A stretch of DNA of 64,000 bases from NCBI RefSeq assembly GCF_032884065.1, contig NC_088865.1, positions 46,857,583 through 46,921,582 of the forward strand, read 5' to 3'. The notes beneath the pieces are model-generated. The model saw only the letters and a list, made by a program, of their open reading frames with translations, had not been told where the DNA came from and made no database searches. Each line of letters begins with the position of its first letter. Positions within the stretch are counted from its first letter, which is position 1. Source of the DNA: Artemia franciscana (Eukaryota > Arthropoda > Branchiopoda > Anostraca > Artemiidae). A program made the translations under genes and the position numbers. This document shows, one piece after another, positions 23,438-36,205 of this stretch.

Positions 23438-24348
23438 ATGTTGTTCTTCTTTTATATATTTATGTTTTCTGAGGACGGCCCTTGGACATAGGGCTGAAAT
23501 ATTTATTCAAATTAGGATTCTACTGTCTTACGAAAAGAATTCCATATTATTCTTCTTGTTTTTCATGTTTGTGATGGAAAGGTAGTGTGGTCTTCATCGC
23601 TATTTAAATCTCTCGTTACCGTCGTAAAGGCAACCAGAGGTCCAGATTGCCATATATATCTGGATAAATTTATTGGTTACAAAGATGAATGCTGAGGGTG
23701 AAGATGAATGTCAAACATGAAGTGTCATGGTCCTTAGGCGTTCTCTGAGATGCTTTCATCCAGCTCTTGCTGGGCAAAAATTGACGATGGTAAGGGTAAA
23801 CTCATGGATTATTTTCAAAGAGGATATTCTCTGAGCAGTATTGCGTTGGCAGGAGATTGACAATGACATACCCAAGGTTGAAGTTCTGGCTTGATTCACA
23901 GCAATATAGATTCAACTACGTAGAGACCCTCCATTATGCAAAATGAGAATTCACTCGGGACGAGTATAACCACCTCCAAATTCCCGAAAGCGTGGTACAA
24001 TGTGTAAAATTCACAAAGAGCCTGGAAAAGGTTTCACATGGGTTTAGACTTGCAAATATAACCTCACATATATAGTCCCGCGACTTTTTAATCTTTATCA
24101 GTTGCTCTCATAAAGTTGTTTTTTATCTTCACAAGCTTTGTTTCGATTTCAGCCAAATTTTGTTGTAATTCGCTCATACTCCTGATATTGTTTTTCACTG
24201 TCGGTTTTAAAAGATTTTGATGCATTGATTAATTCTTATAAAACACAATAAGAGTTAAATTTTTTTAATAAGAGTTAAATTTTTTAAATTTAATTTTAAT
24301 ATTTTGACTTTTTTCATAAAATATTTCTTTTTCTTTTTTTTTATGCAG
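23438..24348. other. rest of intron 4, no feature seen
   Basis: No coding or shared repeat was recognised. A pyrimidine tract before 24348 serves the exon 5 acceptor. Confidence 0.4.
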
Positions 24349-24579
24349 AGAACCAATGGATCCCTGAAGCTCATCAAGGTAGAGATGTCAAAGATCAATG
24401 CCAAAACCGCAAGCGTATTCCTGAGTCAAACAGACAAATTCGCAACACGAAAGGAAGAGGCAGATGCCGGAAGACTAGCTACTCATGTGACCGCCGAGCT
24501 GGGGCGTCTCTTGAGAGGAAAAAGGTCTCCTCTGTTTAGGCAAATGTCCTACACATATAGCAAGTTCTTCAATGCATAG
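24349..24579 (+). CDS. exon 5 (last) of five-exon host gene, with stop
   Basis: A long pyrimidine tract and TTATGCAG precede 24349. The exon reads 76 codons in phase 0 and ends at TAG 24577-24579. The C-terminus is amphipathic and probably helical (TRKEEADAGRLATHVTAELG, then LFRQMSYTYSKFFNA). JHBP/takeout proteins also end in a long helix closing on a hydrophobic '...FN' type tail, but the match is loose. No canonical AATAAA lies within 150 bp downstream; the AT-rich stretch after 24620 may carry a variant signal. The exon call is firm, the family is not. Confidence 0.65.
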   Translation, partial: RTNGSLKLIKVEMSKINAKTASVFLSQTDKFATRKEEADAGRLATHVTAELGRLLRGKRSPLFRQMSYTYSKFFNA

Positions 24580-25955
24580 ACGGGAAACAATGAAAAAGAA
24601 ACTTTACAAATGTTTTTTCCTTTAATGCTATATTTATAATATTTTAATCATAAATTATACAAAAGTTTAAAATTATCACGATTAGTATTTGAATTCTTCA
24701 GTCCGTTAGTTCAGGGATATCAAAGTTTGTTAGTACCATGGGCTGCATATTACATTGATAATAATACTAGTGCGGATGACTTGGTTCCATTTCATTCTGT
24801 AAGTTATACGATGTAAATCAAGATTGTCGAAAGGGCGTTTGAGAAAGATCTAAGAAACACCCAAAGGTATTGAGTTGAAACTTTCATGGAATGTTATTGG
24901 ACGAAACAACCTTAATAAAAAAATTGTATGAATCCAGCTTCTCAAAATAATGTCTTAATCACACCACAATGAGCATGTGCCAACTTCAAAGTGACAAGTA
25001 AGACTTTAAAGAGTCAGAAATAAAGAGAGCTGAGCCGTGCTGTTAATCGGGGCCATATGTGGGAATTTTTTTCAGGACGAGGAGGGAACTAAATATTCTT
25101 TTTGTAGGGTGGGGGTTACAAAAGTGAACTCCTAAAAACTCATTACAAACGTGCTTGTTATGACCTAAACGAACAAAGTTTGTTAGACCTAAACCTAACA
25201 AATTTTGTTACGTTATTACGAGCCGGCCACACATTTTCGAGGGTGGTAGGGAGGTTCAAACTCCCTAGCCCTCTGGATGTAGCCTGGCATGTCGTATGTA
25301 TTCAATTTTTACTCCCTTTTTATTCATACACAATATTTCAGACGTTCTCAATGGTGATTTATCTCGAGTGCACAATCTAGAAAATCTTTTGAATCGAAAG
25401 TATAGTCCAAGAACTTGACTTCAAACAGAACGAAGTTTACACTAGTCATTTTTAATATAATTCAAGGTAAACTCGTATTACCTTATACAACTTAAGAATT
25501 TAAACTTCAACCTGACATTTTTAAATTATTATGCAGAAAATGTGAAAAACTGGAATAAGAATTGCAGAACCTATACTTTAGATACCGAAAACGAAGAATT
25601 TTTTTTTAGACATATTACTGAAAAGATATTTTTCAAAGTAAAGAATATCCATGTTATCACATAAGATGAGCAGAAAGAAAGTCCCATAATAATTCGAACA
25701 ACCCTAGGAAAGGGTTCATTTTAGTTTTTGATTGCAAGTTCTGACCGTTTAGAGTCTTATAAAACATAATTTTTAATAAGGTTCTTAACTTTTCTTTAAT
25801 AAAAAAAATTCGGTAAGTTTTTTTTATATATTCATAATGGTGACTTATAATGAATTGCGAAGAACAGATTTTTGTCCGTCCAATTTAATGCATAAGTATA
25901 TTAAAATAGAAATTCCCGTTCTTACCCTTATTAGTATGTTATACTTCTTATTAGA
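24580..25955. other. 3' flank of the host gene, no second gene seen
   Basis: AT-rich sequence holding the presumed 3' UTR. No clear poly-A signal and no repeat family was recognised. Confidence 0.35.
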
Positions 25956-25959
25956 GACT

Positions 25960-26960
25960 AAAAAAAGATTATTTTCAACTGATAGTAAGTTAAAATATTA
26001 AAACACGAAAAGAACAAAAGTATTCCGTATATGAGGGGGTTGCTTAATCCTTCAGTTGGTACACTAAAGTTTTTTAGAGTATGGAAATACCATGCTTACT
26101 CTAATTAAATAGGTATTGTCTTTCAGGATTCGTTCTTGCTAAATTAGGTCAATAAGTCAAACTTAAGCGTAATAGTGGAGGGGAAAACCTTTTATATACT
26201 GAGTAATTTCTTGTCTTTTAAAGATTTATGTTGTTCATTATCTCTGGCTGATGAAAACAATTTTTCATTTCATTTTGTATTATTTTCAAATAATGCCACA
26301 AAAACCTCCTCCACCAGTGAGGAATTCAAAATTCCTCCCTGGCAAAGTCTCTTCACGGTAAATTTTCCTGAACAATACTCTCCTTGCTGAAATTATCTCC
26401 TGAAATAGCTCTCCCCAAAAATTTCCTCAAGGAAAATTTTTCTTACTTTCATTTGAAAAACACTTGTTTTTTCGTTTCTGATCCTCTTTCAAATCCTGCC
26501 AGATATCCCCAACCCCCATGAAAAGTTTTCCCTGGAAAAATATCCTCAAAAGAATTTTTTTCCCATGGAAAATTTCTCCCGCAACAATTCCGACACAAAA
26601 AATCCCTCATCCAACTCTCTCCCCATTGAAAATTTGCCCTAGGCACTTACTTCGAAACAATCTCTCCATCTGTAAAATTAAGTCACCAAAGCGATTGTAA
26701 GATAACAAAATAATTCCAAATATGAATTCTGGTCAATTCACCCCTCGTGGAAAATCCCGTGCACTAAACTCCACCCTCCCTGCATGAAAGATGTTTAGAT
26801 ATATGTCAATCAAATACAATATGTAACCAACAGTGGCGTCGTTGAGGGAGGGACAAGGGGCTTAGTGGCCTCTCAATAATTCAAAAGAAAAATTTATTAA
26901 GTAACTTAAAAACTGTTGCGTTTTAAGTTTCAACTTCGTTCTTTACTTTGAGCAGATATT
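25960..26960 (-). repeat. old, divergent fragments of the hairpin-tailed family
   Basis: Tail-like words recur in a worn inverted arrangement: AACTGATAGTAAGTTAAAAT, TCCGTATATGAGGGGGTTG (26025), then GAGTAATTTCTTGTCTTTTAA (26202) as the opposite arm. The C-rich 'CCTGGAAAAATATCCTC' middle region follows (26470-26650) and another arm piece lies at 26908-26960. Identity is low and borders are uncertain. Confidence 0.4.
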
Positions 26961-29900
26961 TTTTTTATTAATCCATCATTGTTCTTAATATAAGAAAAAA
27001 CGCGAAAACATGAGTTATACCTCCTAATGTGTTCTACATCACTATTTATACAAATATGCCGCCTTCGAAACCTTATCATCAAGTAAATAGGTGAGCCTAA
27101 TTAATGGCAGAATTACGAAAAGGTACTATACTTCCTGTTTCGCCACGAGTGTCTAAATCAAATGGTTCCCCTGAGAACTTGATAGGTAAGTGTATTCTAC
27201 TTCTTTAAAGTCTATCAGTTCAATACACAATTTACATGTTTCAAAACTTTCAAAATGGATATAAATACACTCTAAATCTGCAAATAAAACAGCACTGAAA
27301 AACATGAAATTGTTGAAAACCAGAATATTTTTCATTGAAAAACATGAAAAGAAATCATCAAAAAAGAAAATAAGACTTAGTACTCTTTACAATAATGTTT
27401 AAACTGTAGCTAGATAGGTCAAATCGGTTGCAGCTTAGTCATAAAAGTTAGTGGAGGGGTGGGATTAGCTCAAGAAATCATTTAATTTTTTTAATTGTCT
27501 GCGTCCAGTATTTAAATCATAATTCCAATATACCTCAAATACTCTTAATTGTAATATAAACACCTGGTGAGTACTAATAACAACCTATTCCTCGCGACTG
27601 GGATTTTATACAGTAACCCATAAATATAGAACTGCGTCTATATGCAATCCCACGTTTAATTCTTGCTGTTTTTTCCTTTTATAAACATTTCTTTTAAACT
27701 GCTTCATAAAAGTATGGACATACATTTCCTGAGGATTATTACTGTGATTAGTCGCACCTCGGATAACCTCAGCGTTACTTGTGTGACATTTATCTCTGAA
27801 TCAGCATGCTGTATGAAATGTCTGCTGCAAGCAGGATAAATTGAACCAAAACATTATATGTATGATTTTCTAAGATTTTAGAATTTTTATGCCCACAAAT
27901 AGGCGGTAGCAATCCATACTCTTTATCTATTGTTATCAATTTTAGTATGCAGCACTAGGAGACCAAGCTTTACTTTGTGAAGGGAATTTTATGCATGAAA
28001 AAATATTCGACCCCTCCCCCTTCTGGATATGTTTACTTCCCGTACACTGGTTTACAAAAAAGAAACTTGTTTCTTATTTTATTAGATTTTGTTGTTATAA
28101 CATAAAATACAAGGGGGGAGGTAATTTTCACACCCAGGGTGTCAATTTCCCCATCCGATTGGCATCCCTGATAAGTTTCATTTAATTAAGGTTTCTACCC
28201 CAATGCTACCAAGAATTGTTCAGATTTTCTGGATATTTTCAATCAAATATCTAGAAAATTGATTTTGTTCAGATTTAAATAAAATCGAGTTAGTGAATAA
28301 TTCAGTGAATAACGAGTAAGTGAATAATTCAGACATTTTTTAGAATACTTTAAATTAAGAATACTGTCGCTATTTCAAATAAAGAAAATTTCCAAGTGGA
28401 TTTCCCATAGGAGAGAATTTGCTTAGGGGTGAGGGGGAATTTGTATGCATAGTTTTTTCATTGGACAATACCCTTTTTTGTTATTTTTTAATTGTAAGAA
28501 ATGGAAAAACAGCCCAAAGCACACTTTGTGTGCCAAGTGGCACTTTATGATTGCCTGATGAAGTCGAATTTATAAGAAAAAACAATTAAATATAGACATT
28601 GGTTTATAAATGTGCGCATAATTAGCTTTCTATGATGTCCATGTGTCAAACTCAGCCTTTATATCCCAAAAATATCACCGAAATTGCACTTTTAGTCTAC
28701 CATACTTTACTTTATGACGGCTATATCAAGTTCGGGCACATAACAAAACAACTTGATATAAGATTCATCTTTTGTGAGTCTTTGAACAGCTCTTTATGAT
28801 GTTCCAGTGCCTCAGTAGTGACGAAGAAAAGTAAAAGGACATATCACTGCTACCCACATAAAAAAGTGATGTTTTCTTGTTGTTCAATCAGAGGGGGTGC
28901 AATTTTCCTGAAAAAGATTTCAAAAATATTCTTATTTGCAAAGACGTCTTTTTCAAATCACATGCAGCTGAATGACGTGATGCACGGGGCTGCTGGAATA
29001 GTGCGTAGTGCAACTGCAAGATTTTGTCTTCTATGATAAGTGCGGGACAGGAAGGAAGTGGAAGAGGGATATGCAACATTAATATTAATGGCAAAGAATC
29101 TAAGCTTACTAAACTCAATATCCCCCATCCAAAAATGTTTACAGTACACTATCGTAAGCACGAGCTTATTACTGACACTCTTAGCAAAAGCTGACTCCAC
29201 TACTTAATTGATGGTTGTTTGGTGCGTATGCATTGTCTAATTTACGTATTCTATAATATTTTTGAATTAAATAGAGTTGCTAAACAGTAACTAAGTAACT
29301 GCTAAGCTGTTGCTAAACAGTAACTTTTCTTTGTTATTGTTCGAAGAAAAATGTCCTATTCAAGACTTAGGGTAGGAGCGGGCTACCTTTAATTTTTAAC
29401 CACTTGGTAAATCCCCCCCCCCCCATCAGGTGTAAGAGTAAACATGTGGTCCTAGGATCAGAAAAGCTGGGCTGCCAAGTATTGTGTAAATTATTAATTC
29501 GGAATAACCATGTCCTTAGGCTCTGCAGTGTAAGGTGGCCAAACTTTTGGTTTCTTAACCCGTTCTATTAAAACAAGATAGGTCCAGGTCTTAACTTTGA
29601 TTGTTTTAATAACATTAATAAAAATATTATTTTATCAATTTTAATTGGTTCTACTAGGCTAATAAAAAAATAAAAGGGCAAAACCCTTTTATTGGCCAAA
29701 AATTAACTTTGTAAAGCAGAGGTAAGTAGAACAAGAAGAAAAAGGTATTGAAAAGGGATTTTATTCCCATCCACGTCTTCTTATAGTAGCACAGAGAGAA
29801 AAAACAATCTTAACAGTGAAAGCAGCTCAACTTTGACCGCATTAATGAGCAAACGTGATCAAATCAATGATGTAACCTCAGCTTTGGCTCATATTTGAGA

Positions 29901-30239
29901 AGGCCTCTTTCAACAAACAGACTTGTTTTTCCCTTAGACTAATGGGAGGAAATTCCAAACAGAATCATCAGAATTCTTAGACATCTTTAAAGCCCGTTTA
30001 GTCTTGTGTTTTTTGCTTTTTTTAGCACCCTTTTCCCCAGAAGGGAATTCAGAAAATAGGGTTGGGGGGGGGGGCACTCGCCCCAGATTCAGATATTTTA
30101 GGGGTATAAATTTGAAATAAATAATGTAAAACATATAATCGTTTTGTATTTTTTTTTTTTAAATTTCATCCTTATTAAAATAAAATAGAGGTCGTAGTTG
30201 ACAGTAAGTTACTTACTTCTACCACTAATACTAACAACT
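26961..30239. other. AT-rich intergenic DNA, no supported gene
   Basis: Frames around 28818-29200 overlap on both strands and show no family. Homopolymer runs lie at 29408-29424 (C) and 30063-30074 (G). Nothing else was recognised. Confidence 0.35.
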
Positions 30240-30600
30240 TACCGTAGCACCAAGCTTCCAGAGGCCAACACAATTACGGACGTTCCTCCTCCATACCAGT
30301 CTATTCAAAGCATCATTTTTTACACCCTCCCAGGAACTTCCCATTTCTTTTAGATCTTTCTTTATGACTCCCACCCAAGACGAGGATGACCTGCTCTCCG
30401 TTTAGCATAAGATACTTGATCAAAAACGGAAATCTTCGACAATCTGTCATCCTTCATCCGCACAACTTGCCCTAGCCATTTCAACCTTTCTTTCATTATA
30501 GCCCGCGAAAGCAGAATTGAACCACATTTCTCGTACAAACAACTGTTTGAAATACGGTCAGTCAGCCGGGTACCCAGAACCACCCCAATGTAATTTCTTT
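30240..30600 (-). mobile_element. LINE family 1, copy c (C-terminal fragment)
   Basis: On - the segment reads VVLGTRLTDRISNSCLYEKC, GSILLSRAIMKERLKWLGQV, VRMKDDRLSKI and AGHPRLGWES, then after a frameshift KEMGSSWEGVKK-like text to about 30240. It matches copy b's C-terminus block for block. Confidence 0.75.
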
Positions 30601-31472
30601 GAAAAACATAGTACTTATAATAAGATTTAGTTTTTATTGCAAACATAAGCAAATTGAAGCGGCCAAAACTGCTACTGCTTTCCATTGAAGGATATCCATG
30701 CCCATTGACATTGACTATTGAACTTTCCAACGATGCCGAATGAATTTGTTTTAGACCGGATGTTTCTGAAGAAAAAAGAGCTTGGGAGGGGGAAGGATAG
30801 CTGCAATCCAGTCTGTTTGGTCATTTAAAAGGGCTCTAGAATTTCAAATTACTGATTGAATGAGTACTCCTTTCGATCTTCTAACATACACCATATCTAA
30901 CAAATAGCAATAGGGCAAGAAAAAGTAAATATAGATAATAATAGTGGGCTTTTTGAAACGAATCGAATGACACTCCAAGTCAGTCAAGTTGTTTTGGCAA
31001 AAGTAAACTGAAATTCGTAAATCTGCTACACTGACAAACTGATACCCTAATGGTAAAACTGAAAACTAATATAAAATAAGGCCTATATTTGTTTAACCAT
31101 TTTAATTAGCATCAAACCGCTAGATTTATTTTCTTTTTATTAATGAGCCAGCCAAACTTGGGTGAATAACCCAATCAAGTTATAACTGCAAATACCTTAG
31201 AATATTCTTAAGCTGCTAGACCAGTTTGGGAACTAGCCTACCTTAAAAACACACACTGGTAGCATAACTAAGGGTTGAACAGTTATTGATTAGACTGAAG
31301 ATTGTATACGGAGACAGTGAAGTATCTTATTTTCGTAGTGGGCTTTCCGATAATTTTGAAGGAAATATTTTCAATCCTTATGATCTCTAGATTTTCTTTA
31401 TTTTCCCCTAGTTTTTATGAATAAATTGTAATTTACTATGTGTCTACAAGTCGCAGTCCTTTTCTCTAAGAA
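30601..31472. other. intergenic DNA, no feature seen
   Basis: AT-rich with no recognised coding or repeat. Confidence 0.35.
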
Positions 31473-33191
31473 AATAAAAAAAACAAGTTTTTTTTAACTG
31501 AAAGTAAGGAGCAGAATTAAAACTTAAAACGAACAGAAATTACTTCGTATATGAAAGGGGCTGCTTCCTCACCAACATCCCGCTCTTGACGCTAAAGTTT
31601 GACTCTTTCTCTCAACTCTTCTTTTTAAAACAGTAAAAAACTTTAGCGTAAAGAGCGGGATGTTGGTGAGGAAGCAGCCCCTTTCATATACGAAGTAATT
31701 TCTGTTCGTTTTAAGCTTTAATTCTGCTCCTTACTTTCAGTTAAAAAAAACTTGTTTTTTTTAATTTAATTTCTGAACGTTTTTCAATCAATGCATGTTT
31801 TGATTTTGGCTCTCCGCAGAGGAATAATTAAAACGAAATTTGTATATTTATTATTTTTTTTTGCTAAATGACTTTCTCATAATTTTGATTGAATGATTTT
31901 GAGAAAAAAGAGCGGGAGAGGAAGCCTAGCTGCTCTCCGATTTTTTGGTTAATTAAGATAAAGGCAACTAGAACTTTTAATTTTTTACGAATCTTTTTTT
32001 TAGTAAAAGATATACGTAACTTATAAATTAGCTTACCTAAAGAAGTTTTGTATTCTCATGTTTTTATTACATATATGAGGGGGTTCGCCCCCTCGTCAGT
32101 ACCTCGCTCTTTACACTAAAGCTTAGATTTTGTCCCAATTCATTAAGAATGACCCCTGAATCACCAAAGCCGTAAAATAAATGGTTGAAATTACTAAAAA
32201 TACTTTAGCGTAAAGATCGGGGTATTAGGAGGAGGTGAGCTCCTCATATGGGTAATAATTTCCATTCATTTTAAGTTTTAATGCTGCTCTTTACCTCCAG
32301 CTGAAAAAAACTTTTTCATGTTTCTTTTTTCATTGTTTTTTTTTTTTAATAATGCTAGTAAATCCTGCGCTCCCTTCATGGAAATTTTCTTCTACCATGA
32401 CAAATTCCTCGATTGAAAGCTCCCCCAGCCTATCCCCCTATTCTCAATCCCTCCCCCCAACCAAAAAATCCTACTGAAAACGCCTACACACTTCCCAATA
32501 ACCATTACTATATGTAAGCACTGGTCAAATTTTGTAACTTGTAGCCCCTCCCCCAGGGACTGTGGGGGAGTAAGTCATCCCAAAGACATAGTTTTTATGG
32601 TTTTTGACTATGTTGAACAAAATGGCTATCTCAAAATTTTGATCCGTTGACTTTTGGAAAAAAGTGAGCGTGGGAGGGGGCCTAGATGCCCTCCAATTTT
32701 TTTGGTCACTTAAAAAGGGCACTAGAACTTTTAATTTCCGTTAGAATGAGCCCTCTTGCGACATTCTAGGACCACTTGGTCGATACAATCACCCCTGGGG
32801 AAAAGAAAAAAACAGAACAAAAAAAACAAATAAACACGCACCCGTGATTTGTCTTCTGGCAAAAAATACAAAATTCCACATTTTTGTAGATAGGAGCTTG
32901 AAGCTTCTACAGTAGGGTTCTCTGAGACGCTGAATCTGATGGTGTCATTTTCGTTAAGATCCTACGGTTTTTAGGGGGTGTTTCCCCTATTTTCCTAAAT
33001 AAGGCAAATTTTCTCAGGCTCGTAACTTTTGATGGGTAAGACTAAACTTGATGAAACTTATATATTTAAAATCAGCATTAAAATGCGATTCTTTTGATGT
33101 AGCTATTGATATCAAAATTCAAATTTTTAGAGTTTTGGTTACTATTGAGCCGGATCGCTCCTTACTACAGTTCGTTACCACGAACTGTTTG
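31473..33191 (-). mobile_element. hairpin-tailed repeat, copy D (near complete)
   Basis: Reverse-oriented full-length copy. The tail hairpin comes first (about 31473-31770), then the body (GGTCACTTAAAAAGGGCACT at about 32703, poly-A at 32808-32830 matching the poly-T tract) and the head palindrome at 33167-33188. In element orientation the loop (31601-31639) is inverted relative to copy A (type 2). The right flank is ATAA; no matching duplication is clear on the other side. Confidence 0.8.
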
Positions 33192-33261
33192 ATAAAGTCA
33201 AGCATCACTGTCATTTCACAATATTTCCTGATGTGAATTAGACGGTCTATGTTAATAAAAA

Positions 33262-33670
33262 TGAAATATTTAAAAGATAAGATTTATTCATTATGAAATA
33301 CACATACAATAGTACGTTTAACTATTCTTCCAAAGGCTTATTGGCATGTAATGATGGGGGAAGATAAACAAGTCACTTACTCCGAGAAAAAAAAATTATA
33401 AAACAATCACTTACTCATAGAGTGAAAAGCAGAACGGACAAGAAAAGAAAACTCGAATAAAGTGAGCAATTTTTCCCTGAATAAAAAAACCCGAATAGGC
33501 TAAATCAATTAAGTAGATCAAATAGACTCCAATATAATAATAATAAATATATAAGAAAAATAACTTCTATAAAGTCAAAGAATTTTTATCTATTTTTTGA
33601 ACAAAATGAATAAGTTGCACCTTCGAGCTGAATCAGGCAACTTATTCCATACAATATTAATCGTCATTCA
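33262..33670 (-). mobile_element. CR1-like LINE 3' end
   Basis: On - the piece reads RSNFNL, then NIVWNKLPDSARRCNLFILF, the closing 'VWN.LP...F' block of CR1/L2-type ORF2, followed by an A/T-rich 3' UTR ending AATAAATCTTATCTTTTA at 33262. Its end matches those at 7812 and 47521. Confidence 0.6.
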
Positions 33671-33864
33671 AAGATTGAAATTTGACCTTACTCGAGGAGT
33701 AAAAGGACCTTGATTTTTTTAATTTTTTGCATCTCAAAGATTATAATTATTCTGATCAGAGGTAAAATATGGTGAATAACATAGAAGCCAAGGGGGGGGG
33801 GGTAGGAGTCATCATGAAGCTGAGTTAAAGTAAATATGCACACGAAAGATAATAACCGTAAGAG

Positions 33865-35310
33865 CTTAAAATTTGATAACGTAGAAGATGGATGGAATGA
33901 CTTAAAAAAAATAGTTTGTGAAGCCAATGCAGCGTCTCAGGGAAAGATAATTTGGAAACACAGTTAGGAATAGCAATAAAGTACTTTATGCCTGCTGGAG
34001 AGGAGAAGGGAATTGTACAAGAATTATTTGAGTGATATATCATGCGAGAACAAAAGAATGTAAAGCAGGCGAAGAAAGCCTTAAAACTTGGAGTAAGGAG
34101 GTGCAAAGCAGAGGTTACGTATAGAATTATTGACGATCTATTCAGTACTGCCAGCGGTATAATAGCAAAAAATTGTACTGGCATGTTAATAAATTGAGAT
34201 GGAAATAGTCAATCTAGGCTTGTCCCAGTTAAACAGAGGAACGGGGTCAAGATTAGTGAGAAGGAAACAGTTTAAGAGTGATGGCAGAGTACTTCAAGAA
34301 TGTGCTAAACAGTGATAGAGTCACAGGAGAAGGTGTAGAAGAGAAAATAAAAGTTCTTGACGCCTTAGATGTGAAGGAAGAATTTTTTTATGAAGAAGAA
34401 TTTGCGACAGTACTTAAAAGATTTAAAAATAATAAAGGCCCTGGGTGCTGATGGTGTGGTTGATGCGCTTTTTAAATATAGTGGTTTTATGTTAGAGACA
34501 AGTTACCGAAGATTGTGAATATAATTTTTGTAAAGAAAGTATCGAGTGATTGTAGAAAATCTCCAATTAAGCCCCTCGATAAAAAAAGTGATAAGAGTGA
34601 GTTTGGTAATTATAGAGGCATTAGCCTTGTTTCTATAAAAAGGAAACTACTTAGCATGATGAAAGTCTTAAGACTTAAAGATCCTGTGGATAAAGTTTCA
34701 AGAGAAGAGAAGTGTGGTTTTACGAAGTGAAAATGATGTATAAATCAAATTTTTAACTCAAACTGATAACTGAGAAGTGCTTTGGTAATCGAACCCCTTT
34801 AGTCCTCAGTTTTATTGGTTATGCGCAAGTCTTTGCTTCAGCGGATAGAGGAGCTTTAGCAAGGGTCCAATCGTCGTGTGGCATACAAGATAAATTCATA
34901 ATATTGCTTTGTATTATTTATGAAAATAGCATTGTTTTGGTTAAGGTAGGAAATGAGGTTACTTACTGGTTTCGTATTAAATCAAGAATAAAAGGAGTTA
35001 AGCAGAGTCGCCTTTTATCCCTATTTACATGGAGTGTTCCGATGGACTTTGTCCTAGGGAGTACAGCAAAAGCAATTGGGGAACGGAGTCAAATGGAGTC
35101 GACAGAAGACGGAGTCAAATGGGGAAGTAAAACTCTCCAACACTTAGACTATGCTGATGATTTAAAAAGTGTAAAGGAAAATTTTAGGAAAAGGAATGGT
35201 TCTTTAGAGGTTTTATGACTTCAGGCTGCAAGAATATGTTTGAAAATAAATGTCAAGAAGACTAAGTCGCTAAGACTAGGGATAAGTAAAGGTGAAAAAT
35301 ATATTTATAC
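33865..35310 (+). mobile_element. LINE family 1, copy d (RT pseudogene)
   Basis: Begins in the endonuclease-RT linker (DNVEDGWNDLKKIVCEANA). It continues through [10 protein letters not shown] (34605), a broken fingers region, RIKGVKQSRLLSLF (about 34982) and the active-site box LDYADDL at about 35143-35163, here intact. It then reads RICLKINVKKTKSLRLGIS and ends near 35310. Several stops and frame changes make it non-functional. It aligns with copy a over nearly the whole length, which fixes where copy a was interrupted. Confidence 0.75.
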
Positions 35311-35368
35311 AATATATAAATAATATACAAAATATATTCCGTATCTCTTCTGGGTCTTTTTGTGATGT

Positions 35369-35530
35369 TTATGAATCTGAATTAGTTTAAAATGATAAAT
35401 ATAGTTATAATAGTCATCTGTGTTGTCCTACTGTCTATTTAGATGAAAGAATAGAAAGGAAACAATATTGTATCACTAATAAGAAAATTTTATGTTGCCC
35501 ATCTTAAGCATATCTCCATATCCCACCATA
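35369..35530 (+). repeat. inverted repeat arm, left copy
   Basis: About 160 bp are the reverse complement, with some 85-90% identity, of 42295-42467. The arm holds the last codons of an unrecognised Cys-containing frame (YESELV, then HLCCPTVYLDER), followed by CACTAATAAGAAAATTTTATGT and CATATCTCCATATCCC. It adjoins the (TA)n tract. Confidence 0.75.
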
Positions 35531-35537
35531 ACCATGT

Positions 35538-35734
<197 letters not shown>

Positions 35735-36205
35735 TTTATTCACACGAAAGCCTTATTGGGCCACGATGACATACACAAAACAAGCGAAAAAATACTGAAA
35801 CAAAACATAGACTGAAAAGACACTCAAACTAATTATGTAAGAAAATCATCACGATACCTCATACCTCCCAGGACGAACTTTCCAATATTATCTATACTTA
35901 AGTAACACCTACTTCTAAAATTTCTGAAATCCAATCTCTCCCCCGACCTCCCTACCAAATGTTTCTAAGCGTAACTTCCTTAACTCCCTACAATCCCCTA
36001 AAAAATGATTAAAAGACTCTTCCATCTCTCCACCCATAGAGCAACTGTAAGGACCGTCCCTCATTCTGTTTCTCCCTAAATGTTTTCTACGTTCTACAAG
36101 AGGTATAAAATTCCCCCTTACATACATTACCCATTTCAAATCTTCCGGAGCCAACCCATTTTTAGGTAAATTTCTTCGCCCCAGTTCTCCTGAACCTCCG
36201 CATAT
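35735..36205 (-). mobile_element. LINE family 2, 3' part
   Basis: Third surviving block of the - strand retrotransposon. It reads CGGSGELGRRNLP, LVERRKHLGRNRMRDGPYS and EESFNHFLGDCRELRKLRLE: a Cys/His cluster with a 'E..FNHFL..C...R..R' ending seen in many non-LTR ORF2 C-termini. It ends in a short 3' UTR and AATAAA beside the (TA)n tract. It is separated from the preceding block by copy E. Confidence 0.7.

Noticed and set aside
25217-25290. Second tRNA-like SINE from a GGTTCAAACTCC box B-like word
   Set aside because: No box A at the proper distance and no body or terminator recognised.
26834-26880. Lone CAGTGGCGTCGTTGAGGGAGGG as the end of a second hAT MITE
   Set aside because: No matching inverted end or 8-bp duplication was found in the next 2 kb.
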